Assembly: GCF_001642955.1 (NCBI RefSeq)
Contig: NZ_LWSK01000056.1
Span: forward strand, 1-39,028
DNA: 39,028 nucleotides
Origin: Rubripirellula obstinata
GTDB lineage: Bacteria; Planctomycetota; Planctomycetia; Pirellulales; Pirellulaceae
Direction of reading: 5' to 3'
The notes under the pieces are model-generated. The model saw only the letters and a list, made by a program, of their open reading frames with translations, was not told where the DNA came from and searched no databases. The position numbers were made by a program, and so were the translations under genes. Numbering within the stretch: position 1 is the stretch's first letter; every line of letters begins with the position of its first letter. Below are positions 33,318-39,028 of the stretch, in pieces.

Positions 33318-36300
33318 TCAGCTTTCGGCAACCGCGACTTCGACTGGGTCAAAACGAAGTTCCGCCAAATGCGCTGCCGTGCGACGAACCGTCAATCGAA
33401 TTTGTTCTTCGGTGTGATCGCAGGTGATGAAGAATCGCAATCGAGCAGCGCTTTCATCAACGGCCGGATACAAAATTGGCTGCACGTTGATTCCGTCCGC
33501 CTTCAAACGATTGGACAACCGCAAGGCAACCATCGAATTGCCGGTGATCACGGGAACGACCGGCGTCTGGCCGCTGTCGCCGGTATCCAAGCCTTCTTCT
33601 TTGCACAGTGAGAGAAACAGACTGCTGCGATCTCGCAATCGTTCGACTCGATCGGGTTCTCGTTCCAACGTTTCGATCGCAGCCAAAGCAGCCGCCACCT
33701 GGGCGGGTGGCATCCCCACGCTGAAAACAAAACCAGGTGCGGTGTAGCGAAGTAGTTCAATCAGTGCGTCACTTCCGGCGATGTACCCACCGCACGAGGC
33801 ACCCGACTTGCTAAGCGTGCCCATCCAGATATCGACGTCGCGAGCGTCAAAGCCAAAATGCTCGGCCATGCCGCGACCGTTTTCGCCCATCGTGCCAAAG
33901 CTGTGAGCTTCATCAACCATCAACATCGCGTGGTGACGTTTTTTGACTTCGATGAACTTAGGCACGTCAGAGAAATCCCCGTCCATGCTGTAAACACCTT
34001 CGATCGCAACCAACACTCGGCGATACTTTGACCGAACTTCGCTGAGTAACCGATCGAGTGCTTCGTAATCGTTGTGCGCGAACGGACGCCGACGAGCGCC
34101 GGACAGCAATGCACCTTGCACGATTGAGTTGTGCGCCAAAGCATCGTGAACGATCAAATCGCCTTCGCCAACCAAGTGTCCGATCGTCGTTTCGTTGGTT
34201 GCGTGACCGCCCACCATCAGGATCGAGTTGTCGACTCCAATCCACTTGGCGATCTTACGTTCCAATTGCCCGTGAATCGGTTTTTCACCGGACACCAAGC
34301 GGCTGGCCGAAACACTGGTGCCATACTTGTTGACGGCATCGGCGGCCGCTTTGGAAACATCCGGATGTCCGCTCAGGCCAAGGTAGTTGTAGCTGGCGAA
34401 GCTGATGTATTCTTTCCCGTCGACCATGGTTCGATCATTGACGATCGCATCGTGAACGGTGAAGTAAGGATTGGGAACTCCGGTCATCATCATCTGCTGC
34501 ATCGTCGTCTTTAAACGGCGATACTCTGCGAACTGTTCCACGCTGTCTTCGGGTTCAACATCTGGTGCGACGGCACCGTTACGTGATGCAACGCCATTGG
34601 CTTCGGCGGACGAACTGTCGCCATCCAAGTCACCGAGAGTTCCGTCTAGGAATGCTTCGGCGCGAGCTTCGCTGCCCGGGGCAAGGTAACGTTCAACCGC
34701 CATTGCGGTTTGTGCAATGGTTTCAATTTCGTCCAGCACCTGTTCAGGAAACCGGCCGCCAAAGGTTCGTTCAAGTTTGCGAGCGATCTCCAGTCTTTCC
34801 AGGCTATCAAGCCCCAGGTCCAAAACGATGTTCGTGTCGTAATCCAAGACCGCAGCACGCTCGCCTGCGACCAACCGAACTTGTCGCATGATGACCTTGG
34901 CAATCGACTCATTCACATCATCGTGGTTGACCGACGAACCTTGCCCACCGGCTGCCGCAGCTTGCATCATCGTTTGGCCGCCGGCACCAAAACTGGCAGA
35001 CTGGTTTTCTTCCCAGCGAACCCATTTGGCAACCAACTTTAAATCACCGTCGCGGACCGCGTGCAGGCACGCGTGTCGCTGGATTTTTCCGCTGCTGGTC
35101 TTGGGAATGCTGCTGTTACGCACCAGATAAACAGCATCGGGTGGAAGATCATGTTGAGCAGTGACGGCACGGCGGATCGCTTGAATCTCTGCGTCCCAAT
35201 CCAGGTCTCGTCGTCGAACGGCTTCGGCGACGATCACCAATTGTTCTCGCCCATCGTGTTCCATCGCGACCGCGCCCACGCTGCCCGCTTGAACCACTTC
35301 GCTTGCGGCTTCGACGGTTTCTTCGATGTCTTGCGGGTAGCGATTGACGCCACGCACAATGATCATGTCTTTCAGTCGGCCTGAAACGAAAAGCTGGCCG
35401 CCAAAGAGAAACCCAAGATCGCCAGTCCGCAAGAACGGGCCTTTGCCGCACGAAGTCTTGGCACGGAACGTACGCTCGGTTGCGTCTTTTCGCTGGTAAT
35501 AACCTTTGCCGACCGATGGGCTGTCGATCCAGATTTCGCCCACTTGGTCGTCATCCAAAATGGCGTGAGTTTCTGGATCGACGATGATTACTTCTTCGCC
35601 AGGCAGCACTTCACCGCAGGCCACCATCGCCTTTGCTGATTCATGCCCAACATCAACCGGCCGCACTTTCTTTTTGGCAAGCTGGGATGTGTCAAAGCTC
35701 TCGATGATCGGTCTTGGTTCGACGGGACCACCGGTGACGATCAGCGTTGTTTCCGCCATCCCGTAACAGGGCAGCATGGATCCCGAACGGAAGCCACACG
35801 GCGCGAATCGATTTGCGAAGGTTTCCAGCGTGCCGGCACGAATCGGTTCAGCACCATTGAACGCGATGTCCCAGGATGACAAATCCAAGTTGGCGAGTTC
35901 TTCGTCCAGGATTTTGTCGGCGCAAAGTTGATAAGCAAAGTTGGGCCCGCCGCTGACCGTCACACCGTACTTGCTAATCCCTTGCAGCCAACGCAGTGGT
36001 CGTTGCAGGAATGTCATCGGGCTCATCAACACATTGATGCGGCCTAGGTACATTGGCATCAACACGCCACCGACCAAACCCATGTCGTGATAGGTCGGCA
36101 ACCAGCTCATGCCGACCGTATCGGGGCAGGGGCGAAAGCCATGCATGATCAATTCGCTGTTGGCAATCAAATTCTGGTGCGTCAGCATCACGCCTTTTGG
36201 CGATCCGGTGGATCCAGAAGTGTACTGCAACATCGCCAGCGAATCTCCGCTGCGTCGAGGCGCTCTGAGGCCATCGGCATCACGGTGAGCCGGATCGTCG

Positions 36301-36773
36301 GTGCCTAGCAATTGCAGGCCGATCAAATCGTCGTGGCTTTGGTCGCCACGCAATTGTTCCACGACACCGCCGGTGGACAACGCCCAAGTCGCGCTCGCGT
36401 CGACAACGATGCTTCGAATTCGCGACGCCTTGCGATTGCGACGTGGCGGGAACACGGGAACAGCGATCGCACCGATGGCATGGCAAGCAAAAAAGCCAAC
36501 CACAAAATCCAGACCTGGCGGATACAGCAACAAGACTCGGTCGCCGCTTCGAATGCGACAACGGTTTTGCAGATAGCCCGCTAAGCCGCGAACCTCGGCC
36601 AACAATTCCGAATAGGTGAGTTTCTGCTCAACCGACTCGACGTCAGTAAAAACGTACGCAGTCTCGCCGGATCGATGTTCGGCCCAGTGCTCGAGAACTG
36701 AGATGAAGTGGTCGCGAGGTGGCGCTTGATTGGAAAAGTGGTGTTGCAGATCCACAGGGCTGGCTACCGCCAA
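33318..36773 (-). CDS. Fatty acyl-AMP ligase / ACP / alpha-oxoamine synthase fusion
   Basis: This is a 1151-residue, three-part enzyme. Residues 1-590 are an adenylating fatty acyl-AMP ligase: YTSGSTGSPKG (184-194), YGMAETT (337-343), RTGDLGF (449-455), and C-terminal Lys563 in PKTSSGKIQRH. Residues about 615-700 are an acyl carrier protein with pantetheine Ser657 in DLGLDSLE. Residues about 750-1145 are a PLP-dependent alpha-oxoamine synthase (relative of KBL, BioF and serine palmitoyltransferase): YNYLGLSG, DEAHSFG (954-960) and Lys989 in GTLSKSGASCGGY. An acyl chain would be activated, loaded on the ACP and condensed with an amino acid, losing CO2, to give an aminoketone (inference). The gene diverges from a LuxR-type regulator. 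Confidence 0.92.
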   Translation of the reverse strand: MAVASPVDLQHHFSNQAPPRDHFISVLEHWAEHRSGETAYVFTDVESVEQKLTYSELLAEVRGLAGYLQNRCRIRSGDRVLLLYPPGLDFVVGFFACHAIGAIAVPVFPPRRNRKASRIRSIVVDASATWALSTGGVVEQLRGDQSHDDLIGLQLLGTDDPAHRDADGLRAPRRSGDSLAMLQYTSGSTGSPKGVMLTHQNLIANSELIMHGFRPCPDTVGMSWLPTYHDMGLVGGVLMPMYLGRINVLMSPMTFLQRPLRWLQGISKYGVTVSGGPNFAYQLCADKILDEELANLDLSSWDIAFNGAEPIRAGTLETFANRFAPCGFRSGSMLPCYGMAETTLIVTGGPVEPRPIIESFDTSQLAKKKVRPVDVGHESAKAMVACGEVLPGEEVIIVDPETHAILDDDQVGEIWIDSPSVGKGYYQRKDATERTFRAKTSCGKGPFLRTGDLGFLFGGQLFVSGRLKDMIIVRGVNRYPQDIEETVEAASEVVQAGSVGAVAMEHDGREQLVIVAEAVRRRDLDWDAEIQAIRRAVTAQHDLPPDAVYLVRNSSIPKTSSGKIQRHACLHAVRDGDLKLVAKWVRWEENQSASFGAGGQTMMQAAAAGGQGSSVNHDDVNESIAKVIMRQVRLVAGERAAVLDYDTNIVLDLGLDSLERLEIARKLERTFGGRFPEQVLDEIETIAQTAMAVERYLAPGSEARAEAFLDGTLGDLDGDSSSAEANGVASRNGAVAPDVEPEDSVEQFAEYRRLKTTMQQMMMTGVPNPYFTVHDAIVNDRTMVDGKEYISFASYNYLGLSGHPDVSKAAADAVNKYGTSVSASRLVSGEKPIHGQLERKIAKWIGVDNSILMVGGHATNETTIGHLVGEGDLIVHDALAHNSIVQGALLSGARRRPFAHNDYEALDRLLSEVRSKYRRVLVAIEGVYSMDGDFSDVPKFIEVKKRHHAMLMVDEAHSFGTMGENGRGMAEHFGFDARDVDIWMGTLSKSGASCGGYIAGSDALIELLRYTAPGFVFSVGMPPAQVAAALAAIETLEREPDRVERLRDRSSLFLSLCKEEGLDTGDSGQTPVVPVITGNSMVALRLSNRLKADGINVQPILYPAVDESAARLRFFITCDHTEEQIRLTVRRTAAHLAELRFDPVEVAVAES

Positions 36774-37212
36774 TGATGAATGAAAATAAAGGAATGAGAG
36801 GGGTTTGGCTAACGTAATAGGGTAACTCGGCCCCAGCGTCTAATCGACCCCAACGATGATTCTGTCGATTGTGCGTTCCGATTACGGAGGTACTTTTCCA
36901 TGCTTGCCAAGTCGTGCGAACAAGCCCACGTTTTCTGTTTCGACCATTTGGAATGGGCGACCTCAGTACTGGAACCGCGTCCGGTTCGACACACCCAACT
37001 TGAATAACCCCGTATTTCCCTATGAATTCCCCAAGATCCGTTACGCTAGCTCTGCCAACTGAGGGGTTTCCGGTCAAGCAATGTTGAAATTTGGTTCGAG
37101 AAAAGATTATAACTTGCTGCATAGATTATCGAATAAAACTTGATAAATCGGTGTTCGGTGGTCTGGCGATCCATGCGGCAGTGGGGATGCTGATTTGCGG
37201 AGAGGTCGATGT
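36774..37212. promoter_or_regulatory. Divergent region, acyl ligase fusion / LuxR gene
   Basis: This 439-bp region must hold promoters for the minus-strand fusion enzyme and the plus-strand regulator. It is AT-rich between about 37080 and 37150, likely the promoter zone of the regulator. No convincing operator palindrome was found. A short reading at 36900-37007 is listed separately. Confidence 0.4.
36900..37007 (+). CDS. Candidate 35-residue small ORF
   Basis: ATG 36900 is preceded by GGAGG 9 nt upstream, better than most sites here, and reads MLAKSCEQAHVFCFDHLEW onward for 35 residues to a TAA. It could be a leader peptide before the regulator or a chance reading. There is no known family and no clear codon bias. 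Confidence 0.2.
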   Translation: MLAKSCEQAHVFCFDHLEWATSVLEPRPVRHTQLE

Positions 37213-37983
37213 GTGACCCTGATTTTGGACATTGACTGCTCGCAGTTTTCTTTTTCCGATTTTGCCGTTTGTTCTGCTTTATCAATCGCAATTTGTTTCG
37301 GAAATACTTTGGCGGACTTCATCAGCAATAGTCGAGAGTTGCATCGTGATGTACTTCAGCACATCGCTGATCACTCGTCGGCCAAAGAATTGGTCGAACC
37401 CTTTTGCCACGCGGTCTACGTCAAGGCAGCGGACGGGCGAATTCTGTTGACGAATCGGCTGTACGAGGAACTGTTCGCAGGCGATCGGTCCTCGGTGGGG
37501 CGGCTTTGCGAAGCCTTTCTGGACCAATCGATCCTGACGGCGTCGCGGGCGTCAGATGATTTGATTTTGGCTGGTTGTAGCGAGCTTTTCTTTTCGCATG
37601 CGGGGCGGGATGCCCAGGGTCGAGCCGTGAAGCTGGAAACGTTTAAGGGATCGTTACTGGGGGCTGGGCATCCGAATTGGGCAATTCTGGGCATCACCAG
37701 TCTGCTTGAAATCACCGAGGAAGAGTCGCAGTTGAGGCTCCAGCCGCTCTCCCAAAGTTGGCGTCTTCTCTCTGAGATGAAAAATCGCGAGCAACAAACC
37801 GCGGTTCTGATCGCCAAGGGGACTCGGGTCAAGGAGATCGCAGCGATCCTGGGCGTGTCGGAAAAAACCGTTGACAACACGCGAGCAAATGTGCTGGAGA
37901 AGTTGTCGCTGGACCAACCGGCAGACCTGATCAAGCTAATGGTTCGAATTCAAGACAACGGCTTCGCGGACTTCGGACTATGA
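37213..37983 (+). CDS. PAS-LuxR type transcription regulator
   Basis: This is a 256-residue protein. Residues about 55-175 look like a PAS-type sensor (CHAVYVKAADGRILLTNRLYEELFAGD...). The C-terminal 60 residues are a LuxR/GerE DNA-binding domain: KNREQQTAVLIAKGTRVKEIAAILGVSEKTVDNTRANVLEKL, with the recognition helix in VSEKTVDNTRANVLE. No receiver domain is present, so activation would be by ligand or partner. The start is GTG 37213, with GGAGAGG 7 nt upstream. It diverges from the acyl ligase fusion and may control it (inference). Confidence 0.8.
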   Translation: MTLILDIDCSQFSFSDFAVCSALSIAICFGNTLADFISNSRELHRDVLQHIADHSSAKELVEPFCHAVYVKAADGRILLTNRLYEELFAGDRSSVGRLCEAFLDQSILTASRASDDLILAGCSELFFSHAGRDAQGRAVKLETFKGSLLGAGHPNWAILGITSLLEITEEESQLRLQPLSQSWRLLSEMKNREQQTAVLIAKGTRVKEIAAILGVSEKTVDNTRANVLEKLSLDQPADLIKLMVRIQDNGFADFGL

Positions 37984-38024
37984 TCGTTCTTTTCCATTAG
38001 CCTTCCACCTCTTCCGGACCTGTC

Positions 38025-38609
38025 GTGACCCGCGTTCTGATTACCGCCTTCGAGCCTTACGACCGATGGAAAGAAAACGCCAGTTGGTTGGCGTTGATGG
38101 ATCTGACTCGTTGGTACGAAGGCCCCGTCGAATTAACGACTCGCCGCTATCCGGTTGATCTTTCGCAGATGAGCCAGCAACTGCGAAAGGACATTCAGCT
38201 CGATTACGACATCGCGATCCACGTCGGCCAGTCGCCCGGATCGACGCTGATTAAATTGGAATCAGTAGGTTTGAATGTTCGATCCGATGGATCGCCGTTG
38301 ATTGAAGATGCGGCCGAAGCTTATCGCTGCCCATTGAAACTGGCCAAGGCGGCTGAGTCTTTGGTCGCGGCGGGGATCCCATGCGAATTATCGCATCACG
38401 CCGGAACCTATCTTTGCAACGCGGCTTTGTACCTCAGCCAGCACTATGCAAAGTCGTTTGGAATGAAGACCGAATCAGCGTTTGTGCATCTTCCGCTGAC
38501 TCCCGCACAAGCCGCCGCCGATCTGGGAACTCGCTTGCCCAGCATGAGCACCGCGATGGCATCCGCGGCGATCGCGTTGTTGATCGATCAGGTTGATCAC
38601 GTGAATTAG
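38025..38609 (+). CDS. pcp: Pyroglutamyl-peptidase I-like (family C15)
   Basis: This is a 194-residue cysteine peptidase that would remove N-terminal pyroglutamate from peptides. The start TRVLITAFEPYDRWKENAS matches the C15 FEPF...N pattern. The proposed triad is Glu79 (KLESVGLN), Cys131 (GTYLCNAALY) and His155 (VHLPL). It starts at GTG 38025, 41 bp after the LuxR-type gene, so it may be cotranscribed. The length is slightly below the usual 210. It could also act on another lactam-ended substrate. Confidence 0.86.
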   Translation: MTRVLITAFEPYDRWKENASWLALMDLTRWYEGPVELTTRRYPVDLSQMSQQLRKDIQLDYDIAIHVGQSPGSTLIKLESVGLNVRSDGSPLIEDAAEAYRCPLKLAKAAESLVAAGIPCELSHHAGTYLCNAALYLSQHYAKSFGMKTESAFVHLPLTPAQAAADLGTRLPSMSTAMASAAIALLIDQVDHVN

Positions 38610-38647
38610 CGATGTAGGTGTCGCCCAACGCCGTGAAGAGTTTTAAA

Positions 38648-38723
38648 CGTTTAACCGCGTGGGCATCGCCCCGCGCGTCGTACGGCTCCGAACACGCGGG
38701 GCGATGCCCAACGCGGCTAAACG
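38648..38723. repeat. Inverted repeat in the 3' intergenic stretch
   Basis: The arms at 38648-38675 and 38695-38723 are complementary apart from one bulge and one mismatch (gggcatcgccccgcg core), with a 19-nt loop. Similar text (ccgcgtgggcatcg) appears at about 19802-19816. The stretch 38610-39028 otherwise holds no convincing gene; the weak minus-strand reading 38799-39023 is rejected. Confidence 0.8.
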
Positions 38724-39028
38724 AACTAATGAACGAGCGGGGAATAAGTGTCGGCTTTCGCAGGGGACGTCGTATTAATTACTGCCGGATTGGTGTCGTC
38801 ACTCATCCCGAGGGAAGTCGAACAAATCAATGCAAATTGTCGTTGATCGATCCGCGATCACAACGCTGGTGAATAGTCCCGGCGAGGCTGTGATTTTTTG
38901 TAAACGACGGAAAACATGGTGTCTGAGATTTCTGTTTTGTTGCCAAAGATCACGATCGAAAGCAATCTCAAGAGCGAGAGCCGTAGTTTTGAATCGAATA
39001 TTTTTCGTTCGCTCGCACATCATTTTAA

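Noticed and set aside
38799-39023. Minus-strand 74-residue reading at the window end
   Set aside because: No recognised family, no ribosome site and irregular composition; could be chance.
1-39028. tRNA or rRNA genes, phage module, anti-phage island
   Set aside because: I looked for conserved tRNA/rRNA text, integrase, capsid or defence nuclease motifs and saw none.

Overview
The window reads as chromosomal DNA of a planctomycete, most likely a Rhodopirellula-like member of the Pirellulaceae. This is inferred from moderate G+C, weak Shine-Dalgarno use, frequent GTG/TTG starts, and the kinds of protein present: GspG/H/I/J/K pseudopilins with a fused PilM/PilN protein, GAF-HlyD and M50-HlyD fusions, WXG100-like proteins, and many hairpin-forming intergenic repeats. 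No rRNA, tRNA, CRISPR array or phage module was seen.

Region 1 (185-9685, minus strand) is a tightly packed run. It starts with a type II secretion/type IV pilus-like cluster (gspG-H-I-J-K, a PilM/GspL-PilN fusion, a GspM/PilO-like protein) and continues by overlap into an ABC importer with a THI5/NMT1-type binding lipoprotein. No secretin, assembly ATPase or GspF is present. Divergent to it (9980-11479) is a membrane-anchored coiled-coil protein. Region 2 (11677-15947) holds a soluble histidine kinase, a DEAD-box helicase and an unrecognised 400-residue protein.

Region 3 (about 16021-18433) has a 175-191-bp tandem repeat array that encodes 32-nt hairpin arms, next to a compact minus-strand cluster of a TPR protein, a WXG100-like protein and a coiled-coil protein. 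An iron-type alcohol dehydrogenase and an unrecognised 253-residue protein follow. Region 4 (20750-26685, minus strand) is a four-gene unit: GAF-HlyD fusion, HlyD-type adaptor, M50 metalloprotease-HlyD fusion, and a GGQ release-factor-like protein. It looks like an envelope export or peptide-processing machine of unknown substrate.

Region 5 (27028-33250) holds a Pro/Ala/Thr-rich lipoprotein, a VanZ-like protein, tadA, a predicted outer-membrane barrel protein with a strong terminator, and a 60-residue protein. It also carries mobile debris: a 142-bp MITE-like element, and a second copy of that element interrupted first by a related 144-bp element (TAA duplication) and then by a complete IS1380-family insertion sequence (31520-33197, CTAA duplication). 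The insertion order can be read from the sequence. Region 6 (33318-38609) has a 1151-residue fatty acyl-AMP ligase/ACP/alpha-oxoamine synthase fusion that probably makes a lipidic aminoketone, diverging from a PAS-LuxR regulator and a pyroglutamyl-peptidase-like gene.

The best candidates for undescribed biology are the GAF-HlyD/HlyD/M50-HlyD/GGQ operon, the TPR-WXG100-coiled-coil operon, the acyl ligase-oxoamine synthase fusion, and the nested MITE/IS structure. None of these functions is proven by sequence alone.
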